39,350 nucleotides of DNA from Alphaproteobacteria bacterium (lineage in GTDB: Bacteria; Pseudomonadota; Alphaproteobacteria; Sphingomonadales; Sphingomonadaceae), in the NCBI GenBank assembly GCA_030431875.1, contig JAUIIG010000025.1, positions 1-39,350 on the forward strand. The letters run 5' to 3'. The notes beneath the pieces were generated by a model. It saw nothing but the letters and a program-made list of their open reading frames with translations. It was not told where the DNA came from and ran no database searches. Positions 26,813-35,633 of this stretch are shown in pieces (the first letter of the stretch is position 1; each line of letters opens with the position of its first letter). The position numbers and the translations under genes are program-made.

Positions 26813-27931
26813 TCAGCCCCAGACCTCTTCCGCAACCTCGACACACAAGCGGATCTTGTCGGCCTGCTGCTGGGTGGTGATGTCGTTGCCGTGCACGGTG
26901 CTGGCAAAGCCGCACTGCGGGCTCAGCGCCAGCTGGTCGAGGTCGGCATACCTGGCCGCCTCGTCGATGCGGCGCTTGATATCGTCCTTGCTTTCCTGCT
27001 CGCCGAGCTTGGTCGAAACCAGGCCCAGCACCACGACCTTGCCCTTGGGCAGGAAGCGCAGCGGCGAGAAGTCGCCCGAGCGGGCATCGTCATATTCGAG
27101 GAAGAAGGCGTCGATGTCGCATTCGTTGAACATGACTTCGGCCACCGGGTCATAGCCGCCTTCGGCCGCCCAGCTGGAACGGAAATTGCCGCGGCAAAGG
27201 TGCATGGTGCGCACGAGGTCGTCCGGGGCGCCGGCGAAGCTGGCGTTGATCAGCTTGGCATAGTCATGCGTGATCGAATCGGGATCCATCCCGCGGTTCT
27301 GCGCGTCCTCGCGGTGGCCGGTGTCGCACAGATAGGCGAGGTTGGTGTCGTCGAACTGCACATAGCGGCAGCCGGCGTCGACCAGGTCAGCGATCTCCTC
27401 GGCATAGGCCTTGGCAACGTCGTCGTAGAAGCCCTGCATGTCGGGATAGGCATCTTCTGGGATACCGGCGCGGCCGGCCCGGAAGTGCAGCATGGTCGGG
27501 CTGGGAATGGCCACCTTGGCCATGGCGCCCGGCGCGCTCACCTTGCTGGCGAGGAATTCATAGTCGGCGCGCTGGATCGGCTTCTCGTGCTTCACCTTGC
27601 CGGTGATGATCATCTTCGGCGGGGCGAATTCGACGTCGACGCCCTTGTCGTTCTTGAACGCCTTCTTGATCCCGCCGGTTTCCTCGACGCCCGAAAGCTG
27701 CAGGAGGAAGTCGGTGTGGAAGAACTTGCGGCGATATTCGCCGTCGGTCACGGCCTTGATGCCGAGGCCTTCCTGCCAGGTGACGAGCTCGGCGATGGCC
27801 TCGTCCTCGATCTGGCGCAGGGCGGCCTTGTCGATGTCACCCGCGGCGAGACGCTCGCGTCCCTCCAGTACGGATTGCGGACGCAGGAACGAACCGACGT
27901 GGTCGGCCCGCGAGGGTAGCTTGAATGTCAT
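26813..27931 (-). CDS. MetE-like (cobalamin-independent methionine synthase II core) protein
   Basis: A 372-aa protein equal to the catalytic half of MetE. The zinc ligands are present in MetE order and spacing: His244-x-Cys246 (MHLCRGN), Glu279 (FLEYD) and Cys340 (SPQCGF). RADHVGSFLRP at the N-terminus is also typical. The long MetE N-terminal half is absent, so the methyl donor may differ from polyglutamylated methyl-folate. It could pass methyl groups from aromatic O-demethylation to homocysteine, an inference from the LigM-like gene in the window. I chose the ATG at 27931 by family alignment. Confidence 0.82.
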   Translation of the reverse strand: MTFKLPSRADHVGSFLRPQSVLEGRERLAAGDIDKAALRQIEDEAIAELVTWQEGLGIKAVTDGEYRRKFFHTDFLLQLSGVEETGGIKKAFKNDKGVDVEFAPPKMIITGKVKHEKPIQRADYEFLASKVSAPGAMAKVAIPSPTMLHFRAGRAGIPEDAYPDMQGFYDDVAKAYAEEIADLVDAGCRYVQFDDTNLAYLCDTGHREDAQNRGMDPDSITHDYAKLINASFAGAPDDLVRTMHLCRGNFRSSWAAEGGYDPVAEVMFNECDIDAFFLEYDDARSGDFSPLRFLPKGKVVVLGLVSTKLGEQESKDDIKRRIDEAARYADLDQLALSPQCGFASTVHGNDITTQQQADKIRLCVEVAEEVWG

Positions 27932-28094
27932 GGGAATAGTCCTGTCATTGCTGAATAGCGGCTGCTGTAACAGCGTCATAACGCGGGCTCGCGCTCGACT
28001 GACGCCACACTCATAGGCTGCCAAGCCAGCGCCGCGCAAGATAGATTGTGCATCGCAGCAACAAGAGCCGCTTGACCTGCCTCTGGCCAACTCT

Positions 28095-28112
28095 AACGAT
28101 AGTTATTATTGC
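28095..28112. promoter_or_regulatory. shared motif in the MetE-like / PQQ-ADH divergent promoter
   Basis: AACGATAGTTATTATTGC matches the 24023-24040 motif at 15 of 18 positions. It contains TAAC-GATA-GTTA, a 4-4-4 inverted repeat. It sits 45 bp before the PQQ-ADH start in a 225-bp divergent spacer (27932-28156) that otherwise shows no gene. Confidence 0.45.
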
Positions 28113-28156
28113 GCAGCCCAAACGGGCGCGACGCCCATGCTTTGGGAGAGGCAAAA

Positions 28157-30286
28157 ATGCAGGTTTTGAAGCTGGCAGCAGCGGCTGCCGTGGTCCTGGG
28201 TCTGGCAGCATGTGACAGCGCACCGGATGGCAGCGCACCACCGACCGAAGGCGTGACCGACGCCCTGATCGCAGCCGCCGCGCCCGACGAATGGCTCAGC
28301 CATGGTCGCGACTACGGCGAGCAGCGCTTCTCCCCGCTGACGCAGATCAATGCCGAGAACGTGAGCGAGCTGGGCCTCGCCTGGTCCTATGACTTCGATA
28401 CCGCGCGCGGTCAGGAAGCCACGCCGCTGGTGCACGACGGCGTGCTCTATACCACCAGCGCCTGGAGCAAGGTCTACGCCTTCGACGCGGCCACGGGCGA
28501 ATTGCTGTGGAGCTACGATCCCGAGGTGCCGCGCGAAACGCTGGCGGTCGCCTGCTGCGACGCGGTGAACCGCGGCGTCGCGCTTTATGGCGACAAGGTC
28601 TACGTTTCCACCCTGAACGGCTACCTCGTGGCGCTCAACCAGAGCGACGGCAGCGTGGCCTGGAGCACCGAATACGTCCCCGACCACGAAAGCTACACCA
28701 GCACCGGCGCCCCGCGCGTGGCGGACGGCAAGGTGTTCATCGGCACGGGCGGCGCGGAATACCGTGCGCGCGGCTTCATCGCTGCCTTCGACTGGGACAC
28801 GGGCGAGGAACTGTGGCGCTGGCACACCGTGCCGGGCAACCCGGCCGACGGGTTCGAGAACGACGCCATGGAAGCGGCTGCCGAGACCTGGGGCGGCGAG
28901 TGGTGGACCCTGGGCGGTGGCGGCACCGTGTGGGATTCGATCACCTATGACCCGCGCACCGGCCTGGTGCTGTTCGGCACCGGCAACGCCGAGCCGTGGA
29001 ACCCGGCCGCCAATGGTCGCGAGAGCGGCGAGGTCGACGGGGACGACAACCTCTACACCTCCTCCATCGTCGCGCTGGATGCCGATACCGGCGAATATGC
29101 CTGGCACTTCCAGCAGACGCCGGAGGATCGCTGGGACTACGACTCCAACGCCCAGATCACCATTGCCGACGTCGAGATCGACGGCCAGCCGCGCCACGTG
29201 GTGATGCACGCCCCGAAGAACGGCTATTTCTACCTGCTCGATGCCGCGAGCGGCGAATTCATCTCGGGCACGCCGTGGGTCGACATCAACTGGTCGCTGG
29301 GTATCGATCCGGTCACGGGTCGTCCGGAAATCAATCCTGAAGCCCGCTACGAGGTTACCGGCCAGCTGTGGGTCGGCCTGCCGGGCGCAGGCGGTGCGCA
29401 TAGCTGGCACCCGCAGAGCTATTCACCCGCCACCGGCCTGATGTACCTGCCCGCCAACCTCGCCGGCTTCCCGTTCTTCGCCGATACCGAGTTCGAGGAA
29501 ACCGAGCGCGGCTTCCAGACCGGCATCGACAGCGCGGCCACAGCCATGCCGCCGATCCCCGAGGTGCGCGAGGCAACCTTGGCCGCCACCACCGGCGCGC
29601 TGATCGCGTGGAACCCGGTGACGGGTGAGGAAGCCTGGCGGGTCGACTATCCCGGCCCGTGGAATGGCGGCACGCTGGCAACCGCCGGCAACCTGGTGTT
29701 CCAGGGTACGGCAGGCGAGGAATTCCGCGCCTACAATGCCACCAGCGGCGAACAGCTGTGGTCCTTCGCCACACAGAGCGGCGTAATTGCCGCGCCCATG
29801 ACCTATGCCATCGACGGCGAACAGTATGTCGCCATCATGGTCGGCTGGGGCGGTGTCTGGGACGTTGCGCCCGGGATCCTCGCGGCCAAGTCCGGCACCC
29901 CGCGCAACATCAGCCGCCTGCTGGTGTTCAAGCTGGGCGCTGACGGCGAACTGGCCGAAGCCCCGCCGCTGGTCGAGCGCGCGCTCGATCCGCCGCCCTT
30001 CACCGGCACGCCGGAACAGGCCGCCGCAGGCGCGCGCATCTATGGTCGCTTCTGCAGCACCTGCCACGGCGACGCTGCGATCGCCGGTGCGCTGAACCCC
30101 GACCTGCGCCATTCGATGACGATCAACCAGTTCAATGCCTTCAAGGCGATCGTCCTCGACGGGGCCTTTGCCCACAACGGCATGGTCAGCTTCGCCAGCG
30201 ACATCGACGAGGAAGAGCTGGAGACCGTGCGCCAGTACATCATCATGCGCGCGAATGAGGACAAGGCGTTGGAAAACGGCGGCTGA
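28157..30286 (+). CDS. PQQ-dependent quinohaemoprotein alcohol dehydrogenase, lipoprotein
   Basis: A 709-aa type II quinohaemoprotein: an eight-bladed PQQ propeller plus a C-terminal cytochrome c. It carries a lipobox (LAAC, Cys19), the vicinal disulfide Cys133-Cys134 that sits over PQQ, the catalytic Asp327 and haem motif CSTCH at 633-637 with likely axial Met676. It oxidises primary alcohols in the periplasm and passes electrons to the respiratory chain. Asp329, two residues after the catalytic Asp (WDYDS), is the extra acidic ligand associated with lanthanide-dependent members. The ATG at 28157 follows GGGAGAGG. The adjacent ALDH could take the aldehyde product. Confidence 0.9.
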   Translation: MQVLKLAAAAAVVLGLAACDSAPDGSAPPTEGVTDALIAAAAPDEWLSHGRDYGEQRFSPLTQINAENVSELGLAWSYDFDTARGQEATPLVHDGVLYTTSAWSKVYAFDAATGELLWSYDPEVPRETLAVACCDAVNRGVALYGDKVYVSTLNGYLVALNQSDGSVAWSTEYVPDHESYTSTGAPRVADGKVFIGTGGAEYRARGFIAAFDWDTGEELWRWHTVPGNPADGFENDAMEAAAETWGGEWWTLGGGGTVWDSITYDPRTGLVLFGTGNAEPWNPAANGRESGEVDGDDNLYTSSIVALDADTGEYAWHFQQTPEDRWDYDSNAQITIADVEIDGQPRHVVMHAPKNGYFYLLDAASGEFISGTPWVDINWSLGIDPVTGRPEINPEARYEVTGQLWVGLPGAGGAHSWHPQSYSPATGLMYLPANLAGFPFFADTEFEETERGFQTGIDSAATAMPPIPEVREATLAATTGALIAWNPVTGEEAWRVDYPGPWNGGTLATAGNLVFQGTAGEEFRAYNATSGEQLWSFATQSGVIAAPMTYAIDGEQYVAIMVGWGGVWDVAPGILAAKSGTPRNISRLLVFKLGADGELAEAPPLVERALDPPPFTGTPEQAAAGARIYGRFCSTCHGDAAIAGALNPDLRHSMTINQFNAFKAIVLDGAFAHNGMVSFASDIDEEELETVRQYIIMRANEDKALENGG

Positions 30287-30362
30287 ATCGATTCGCGTCA
30301 CACTGACAAGATTGCTATAGATCACAACAATATTGATTCTCCCGGGATAGGAGCCCCAGACC

Positions 30363-31874
30363 ATGAACGAAGTCACCACTATCGATCGCACCCAGCGCGA
30401 ATATTCGGATGCCGTGAAGAAGGCGCTGGCGCGCGCGCCGCAGCTTTTCATCAACGGCGAATGGGTGGATAGCTCGGGCGACGAGACGATCGACGTCGAA
30501 GACCCGTCCTCGGGTGCGATCATCTCCAAGTTCGTCGAGGCGACTGACAAGGACATCGACCGCGCCGTCGCCGCCGCCAAGGCCGCCTTCGAAGATGGCC
30601 GCTGGCGCAACCTGCCGCCGGTCGCGCGCGAAAAGATCATGCACCGCCTGGCAGACCTGATCGAAGCCAATGCCGACGAATTCGCCGAACTCGAAGCCAT
30701 CGACGTGGGCAAGCCCAAGGGTATGGCCGCTGCCGTCGACGTTCCCGGCGCTGCCGCGCACTTCCGCTACATGGCTGGCTGGGCCGGCAAGATCGGCGGC
30801 GAGACGCAGGCCCCCTACTCCATGCCGGGCGGCATGATGTTCGCCTATACGGTGAAGGAACCGGTCGGCGTTTGCGCCCAGATCGTGCCGTGGAACTTCC
30901 CGCTGCTGATGGCCTGCCTCAAGATCGCTCCGGTCCTGGCATCGGGCTGCACCACGGTGCTCAAGCCCGCCGAACAGACCAGCCTGACCGCGCTGCGCCT
31001 GGCAGACCTGGTGGCCGAAGCTGGCGTCCCCGCCGGCGTCGTCAACATCGTCACCGGCTATGGCCACACCGCGGGTGACCGCATGGTGAAGCACCCCGAT
31101 GTCGACAAGGTCGCTTTCACCGGCTCGACCGAGATCGGCAAGCTGATCAACCGCAACGCCACCGACACGCTGAAGCACGTCACCCTCGAACTTGGCGGCA
31201 AGTCCCCGGTCGTGGTCATGCCCGACGTCGACGTGGCCGAAACCGCGCCGGGCGTTGCCGGCGCGATCTTCTTCAACTCGGGCCAGGTCTGCGTCGCCGG
31301 TTCGCGCCTCTATGCGCACAAGTCGGTGTTCGACAAGGTCGTCGAAGGCATGGCCGAAACCGCGCCGTTCTGGGCTCCGCGTCCTTCGCTCGACCCCGAA
31401 GCCCACATGGGCCCGCTGGTCAGCAAGGAGCAGCACGACCGCGTGATGGGCTACATCGAGGCCGGCAAGCGCGACGGTGCCAGCGTGCTGATGGGCGGCG
31501 ATGCCCCCTCCGACGCCGGTTACTACGTCAACCCGACCATCCTCACCGACGTGAACCCGCAGATGAGCGTCGTGCGCGAGGAAATCTTCGGCCCCGTGGT
31601 GGTTGCCCAGCGCTTTGAAGACCTCAACGATGTGGTCCGCGAAGCCAACGACACGCAGTACGGCCTCGCCGCCGGTGTCTGGACCAAGGACGCATCGGCC
31701 GCCCACCAGATCGCCAGCAAGCTGCAGGCGGGCACGGTGTGGGTGAACTGCCACGCCATGATCGACCCCGCGCTGCCCTTCGGCGGCTACAAGGAAAGCG
31801 GCGTCGGCCACGAACAGGGCCGCCTGGGTCTTGAGGCCTACCTCGAAACCAAGACGGTGATGATGAAGCTTTGA
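30363..31874 (+). CDS. NAD(P)-dependent aldehyde dehydrogenase
   Basis: A 503-aa ALDH with all active-site elements: Asn177 (PWNFP), Glu276 (ELGGKSP) and the nucleophile Cys310 (FFNSGQVC), plus the FTGSTEIG cofactor segment. Closest general type is the betaine/phenylacetaldehyde dehydrogenase group. It probably oxidises the aldehyde from the upstream PQQ alcohol dehydrogenase 76 bp away; an aromatic aldehyde such as vanillin is possible but not shown. A strong terminator follows. Confidence 0.92.
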   Translation: MNEVTTIDRTQREYSDAVKKALARAPQLFINGEWVDSSGDETIDVEDPSSGAIISKFVEATDKDIDRAVAAAKAAFEDGRWRNLPPVAREKIMHRLADLIEANADEFAELEAIDVGKPKGMAAAVDVPGAAAHFRYMAGWAGKIGGETQAPYSMPGGMMFAYTVKEPVGVCAQIVPWNFPLLMACLKIAPVLASGCTTVLKPAEQTSLTALRLADLVAEAGVPAGVVNIVTGYGHTAGDRMVKHPDVDKVAFTGSTEIGKLINRNATDTLKHVTLELGGKSPVVVMPDVDVAETAPGVAGAIFFNSGQVCVAGSRLYAHKSVFDKVVEGMAETAPFWAPRPSLDPEAHMGPLVSKEQHDRVMGYIEAGKRDGASVLMGGDAPSDAGYYVNPTILTDVNPQMSVVREEIFGPVVVAQRFEDLNDVVREANDTQYGLAAGVWTKDASAAHQIASKLQAGTVWVNCHAMIDPALPFGGYKESGVGHEQGRLGLEAYLETKTVMMKL

Positions 31875-31899
31875 TAGGCTGAGCTATCGCACACACAAG

Positions 31900-31931
31900 G
31901 CCCGCTTCGGCATTGCCGGAGCGGGCTTTTT
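31900..31931 (+). terminator. rho-independent terminator after the aldehyde dehydrogenase
   Basis: Stem GCCCGCT (31900-31906) with AGCGGGC (31920-31926), with inner CGGC/GCCG pairing, followed by TTTTT. It closes the PQQ-ADH/ALDH unit. Confidence 0.93.
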
Positions 31932-31955
31932 CTTTGCCGTGATTATTAGAACGGA

Positions 31956-32417
31956 TCAGTCGGCGGGCGCGATGCAGTCATCCTCTGATTGCACTTCGGA
32001 CCACTCGCTGACTTCAAGAACGCGAAGGATCGGTCGCCCCATTCTGCTGCGCTCATCGGGTTCGGGAGACCCAATGCCTTCAACGCAGAGAAGGAACTCT
32101 TCGTGGCCACGCTCTCTGCGCATCGGCACCAAGACCTCGCGGTCCCATCCCCTGTTCGGGAAGCGCAGTTGCCAATGCGTTTCGCCTGCGAACTCCGGCG
32201 TACGAAAATATGGGTACTCCCAATGCGCGACGAGGACACCGCGAAAGGGCACACCCCTTTCAGCTCCATCGCCTTGACCAGGTTTTCCGGAATCGACGTC
32301 GCTTGGAGGCGAGGGCGCTTCTTGAGCACCAACCGACGCAACGCTGGCAAGGCTGAGCATCACCGCAAAGGTCACAGGGTATGTTTTTCGTTCGAACATA
32401 CCCAATGATTGCGACAT
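31956..32417 (-). CDS. small secreted protein of unknown function
   Basis: A 153-aa protein whose hydrophobic segment near the N-terminus ends in VASVGAQ, a likely signal peptidase I site, followed by a Pro/Ser/Gly-rich linker and a domain with several Trp and Arg residues (HWQLRFPNRGWDREV). No family is recognised. Three in-frame ATGs exist (32450, 32417, 32399); I chose 32417, with GAAGGGG just upstream. Its base composition is less GC-rich than the neighbours, so it could be a more recent arrival. Confidence 0.62.
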   Translation of the reverse strand: MSQSLGMFERKTYPVTFAVMLSLASVASVGAQEAPSPPSDVDSGKPGQGDGAERGVPFRGVLVAHWEYPYFRTPEFAGETHWQLRFPNRGWDREVLVPMRRERGHEEFLLCVEGIGSPEPDERSRMGRPILRVLEVSEWSEVQSEDDCIAPAD

Positions 32418-32511
32418 TCGCCCCTTCGAGGCAATGAATTGCTCTGACACCTAGCCGACAGCGCAATTGCCTTATAGAGCGCTGGAAGATGCAAACCGAG
32501 GACCTGATTTC

Positions 32512-33384
32512 GTGCCCATAGACCTCTCCAAGATCCGCGCCATCGACGTGCACGTCCACGCCGAAGTTTCCTGCCACGATCCGGAAGACCCGGTGATGAG
32601 CAAGTTCTTCGATGCCGCCAGCGCCTATTTCAAGGCTCCGCGCGAACGGCCCAAGATGCCCGAGATCATCGAGCTCTACCGCGAAACCAACATCGCCTTC
32701 TGCATGTTCACGGTCGATTGCGAGAGCGGCATGGGCGCCAAGCGTGTCTCCAACTACGAAGTCGCCGAGATCGCCAACAAGAACGACGACATCTGCATCC
32801 CCTTCGCCTCCATCGACCCGCACAAGGGCAAGTATGGCGCGCGCGAAGCGATCGACCTGATCGAGAACCACGGGGTGAAGGGCTTCAAGTTCCACGGCAT
32901 CGCCCAGAACGCCCACCCGTGCGATCCGATGGGCTACCCGATCTACGAGGTGATCAACGAGTACAAGCTGCCCGCCATCTTCCACACCGGCCATTCCGGC
33001 ATGGGCACCGGCATGCGCGGCGGCGGCGGCATGCGGCTGAAGTACGGCGAACCCATGCTGATCGACGATGTCGCGGTGGACTTCCCCGACATGAAGATCA
33101 TCCTTGCCCACCCCTCCTGGCCGTGGGTCGACCAGAGCCTGTCGATGGCGCTGCACAAGGACAACGTCTTCATCGACCTGTCAGGCTGGAGCCCCAAGTA
33201 CTTCCCCAAGCAGGTGATCACCTACGCCAACACCCAGCTGAAGAAGAAGATGCTGTTCGGCAGCGACTTCCCGCTGATCCATCCCGACAAGTGGATCGCC
33301 GCGGCCAAGGACGTGGGCTTCCGCGACGAGGTGATGCCGGGGATCATGAAGGACAACGCGGCAATGGTGCTGGGGCTGGCCTGA
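32512..33384 (+). CDS. amidohydrolase-family TIM-barrel protein
   Basis: A 290-aa amidohydrolase-2 protein with IDVHVHAE (His14/His16) as metal motif, FKFHGIAQ, IFHTGHSGMG, LAHPSWPW and LFGSDFPLIHPD carrying the late Asp. The group holds decarboxylases and hydrolases of aromatic and unsaturated dicarboxylic acids, so a C-C lyase or hydrolase reaction is likely; the substrate is unknown. The best start is the GTG at 32512, preceded by GAGGA. It is first in a tightly spaced run to 38013 that also contains SDR, MDR, MFS and TauD-like genes. Confidence 0.82.
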   Translation: MPIDLSKIRAIDVHVHAEVSCHDPEDPVMSKFFDAASAYFKAPRERPKMPEIIELYRETNIAFCMFTVDCESGMGAKRVSNYEVAEIANKNDDICIPFASIDPHKGKYGAREAIDLIENHGVKGFKFHGIAQNAHPCDPMGYPIYEVINEYKLPAIFHTGHSGMGTGMRGGGGMRLKYGEPMLIDDVAVDFPDMKIILAHPSWPWVDQSLSMALHKDNVFIDLSGWSPKYFPKQVITYANTQLKKKMLFGSDFPLIHPDKWIAAAKDVGFRDEVMPGIMKDNAAMVLGLA

Positions 33385-33394
33385 GGCTTCGGGC

Positions 33395-33862
33395 GTGACC
33401 GCAGACCCGGAGGACATCCGCAACTGGCTGCGCCTGTCGCCCCGGGTGACCACTTCGGGCAAGCTCGATCCGGCTGACCCTGCGCGCCTCGCCGCCATTG
33501 GCGTGCGCAAGGTAATCAACCTCGCGCTGGCGAGCCATCCCGAAGCCTTGCCCGACGCAGCGGAACGCATGGCCGAGGCGGGGCTGGACTATGTCCATAT
33601 CCCGGTCGCCTTCGCTGCCCCGCAGGAAAGTGACTATGCCGCATTTGTCGCCGCGCTGGAGGCGGACGAGCGGCCCGTGCACGTCCACTGCATCATGAAT
33701 TTTCGCGTCTCCGCCTTCTTCTACCGCTACCATGTCGACACTTGCGGGATGGACGAGGCTGCGGCACGAACATTGTTGGAAAAAGTGTGGTCGCCGCATC
33801 GGACAGACCACATGGAAGAGCCGCCATGGCGGGACTTCGTGGAGAGGGTAGGAAAGAAATGA
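33395..33862 (+). CDS. protein tyrosine phosphatase-like (DUF442/BLH type)
   Basis: A 155-aa protein with a dual-specificity-phosphatase-like fold: VTTSGKLDPADPARLAAIGVRKVINL (in parts VTTSGKLDP and GVRKVINLAL), a YVHIPV strand and the loop HVHCIMNFRVSAF. Cys99 and Arg104 are separated by four residues, as in beta-lactamase-hydrolase-type phosphatases, and the loop lacks the Gly of active enzymes, so activity is uncertain. It starts with GTG 10 bp after the amidohydrolase and overlaps the SDR start (ATGA). Confidence 0.72.
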   Translation: MTADPEDIRNWLRLSPRVTTSGKLDPADPARLAAIGVRKVINLALASHPEALPDAAERMAEAGLDYVHIPVAFAAPQESDYAAFVAALEADERPVHVHCIMNFRVSAFFYRYHVDTCGMDEAAARTLLEKVWSPHRTDHMEEPPWRDFVERVGKK

Positions 33863-34605
33863 GCTTCGCAGGACATCACGTGGCCATCACCGGCGCATCG
33901 TCTGGCATCGGGCTGGTAACGGCGAAGATGCTGGCAGAGCGTGGTGCAGCCGTGACGCTGATCGCCCGGCGCGCGGAGATGCTTGAAGCGGCGGCGAAGG
34001 ACATGGGCGGCAAGACCGCCTGGGCCACTGCAGACGTCGGCGTGCGCGAGGAACTGGACGCGGCGCTCGACAAGGCCGTGGAGGCCAACGGGCCGATCAC
34101 GGGGCTCTTCGCCAATGCCGGGCTGACGGGCGGTTTCACCCCGCTGCTGGGCTATCCGGATGACCTGTGGGAGGACACCTTGCGGGTCAACCTCACCAGC
34201 GTGTTCTGGGCGGTGCAGAAGGTTGCGCCCGCCATGGTGGAGGCGAAGAAGGGTTCCATCCTCGTCACCGGATCGATGGCATCGAAGCGCGGCATGGCGA
34301 TGAACCCGGCCTATGTCGCCTCCAAGCACGGCCTGCTCGGCCTCAGCCGCGCGGTCGCCATGGAACTGGCGCCGCACGGGGTGCGCTGCAATTGCGTGAT
34401 CCCCGGCTTCATCGAGACCGAGGCCTTGGCCCGTATTCCCGAAGAACAGCGCGCCAAGATAGAAGGCCGCGTGCCGCAACGCCGCCTGGGCAGCAGCGAG
34501 GAACTGGCCGAAGTCGCCGCCTTCCTCTTGTCGGACGCTGCCAGCCATGTCACCGGACAGGACTGGGCAGTTGACGGCGGCACGCTCGAAACACTCGAAG
34601 TATAA
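33859..34605 (+). CDS. SDR family oxidoreductase
   Basis: A 248-aa classical SDR with the TGASSGIG cofactor loop (residues 11-18), Ser139, Tyr152 and Lys156 (YVASK) as catalytic set and a VDGGTLE ending typical of the family. It oxidises or reduces an alcohol/ketone with NAD(P). AGGAAAG precedes the ATG at 33859, which overlaps the phosphatase-like gene's stop. The MDR gene follows 18 bp later, so two dehydrogenases act in one unit. Confidence 0.92.
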   Translation: MSFAGHHVAITGASSGIGLVTAKMLAERGAAVTLIARRAEMLEAAAKDMGGKTAWATADVGVREELDAALDKAVEANGPITGLFANAGLTGGFTPLLGYPDDLWEDTLRVNLTSVFWAVQKVAPAMVEAKKGSILVTGSMASKRGMAMNPAYVASKHGLLGLSRAVAMELAPHGVRCNCVIPGFIETEALARIPEEQRAKIEGRVPQRRLGSSEELAEVAAFLLSDAASHVTGQDWAVDGGTLETLEV

Positions 34606-34623
34606 GAACAGGGAGACGCAAGA

Positions 34624-35628
34624 ATGCGCGCATGGTTGCTGCCGGAAGGCTCAGACAGCTTTCAGAAGCTCTATCAGGACGACTTGCCGGACCCGGCGCC
34701 GGGCCCCGGTGAAGTCCTTGTCGAACCCGCTGCATGGTCGATCAACTACCGTGATTTCGCGGTCGCCAGCGGCCACTATTTCGGCGGCGCAATCACCGAG
34801 CCTTCGGTACCGCTGTCCGACGGTGCCGGCACCGTCACTGCCATCGGCGAAGGCGTGAAGTCGGTCCGCGTGGGGGACAAGGTGCAGTCGACCTTCTTCC
34901 AGGGCTGGATCGACGGACCACCGAAATTCGTTCCCGCGCTGGGTGACGGCAAGGCTCCGGGCATGCTGGCCGAAAAGGTAGTGCTGGCTGAAAACGGTGT
35001 CGTGCCCATTGCTCGCAGCCTCGACCTGGCACAGGCGGCCTGCCTGCCTTGCGCCGGTGTTACCGCGTGGAACGCGCTGTTCGAAGGCGGCCGTCCGCTC
35101 AAGGCAGGCGAGAAGGTGCTGGTGCTCGGCACCGGCGGTGTCTCGCTGATCGCGCTTAAGCTGGCCAAGGCCGCCGGCGCGGAAGTGATCGCCACGAGTT
35201 CCTCCGACGCCAAGCTGGAACAGGTGAAGGCCTTGGGGGCCGATCACCTCGTCAACTACAAGGACATCCCGGACTGGGGGGCGCACGTGCGCGACACCTT
35301 TGGCGGGGCGGACAAGATCGTCGAGGTCGGCGGCACCGGGACGCTGGGCCAGAGCTTCACCGCCTGCGCCCCGCTGGCGGAAATCGCGCTGATCGGCGTG
35401 CTCAGCCAGGGCGAGCCGCCCAACCCGCACGCTCTGATGATGACCGGTGCCAGCCTGCGCGGCATCTTCGTCGGCTCGGCCCGCATGGCGCGCGATCTCA
35501 ACACCTTCGTCGACAAGCACCGCCTTACCTTCCCGGTGGGCGGGACCTTCGGCTTTGACGAAGCGGACAAGGCCTATGCCCATGCCTGGGGTCCGGACAG
35601 CTTCGGCAAGACGGTGATCACGCGCTAG
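34624..35628 (+). CDS. zinc-independent medium-chain dehydrogenase/reductase
   Basis: A 334-aa MDR protein. The catalytic zinc cysteine is replaced: the loop reads SINYRDFAVASG, as in quinone oxidoreductase-like members. The cofactor fold shows VLGTGGVSLIALKLAKAAGAEV. It should reduce an activated double bond or carbonyl with NAD(P)H. The ATG at 34624 follows GGGAGACGCAAG. It lies between the SDR and the MFS transporter, all closely packed. Confidence 0.88.
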   Translation: MRAWLLPEGSDSFQKLYQDDLPDPAPGPGEVLVEPAAWSINYRDFAVASGHYFGGAITEPSVPLSDGAGTVTAIGEGVKSVRVGDKVQSTFFQGWIDGPPKFVPALGDGKAPGMLAEKVVLAENGVVPIARSLDLAQAACLPCAGVTAWNALFEGGRPLKAGEKVLVLGTGGVSLIALKLAKAAGAEVIATSSSDAKLEQVKALGADHLVNYKDIPDWGAHVRDTFGGADKIVEVGGTGTLGQSFTACAPLAEIALIGVLSQGEPPNPHALMMTGASLRGIFVGSARMARDLNTFVDKHRLTFPVGGTFGFDEADKAYAHAWGPDSFGKTVITR

Positions 35629-35633
35629 CGGCG

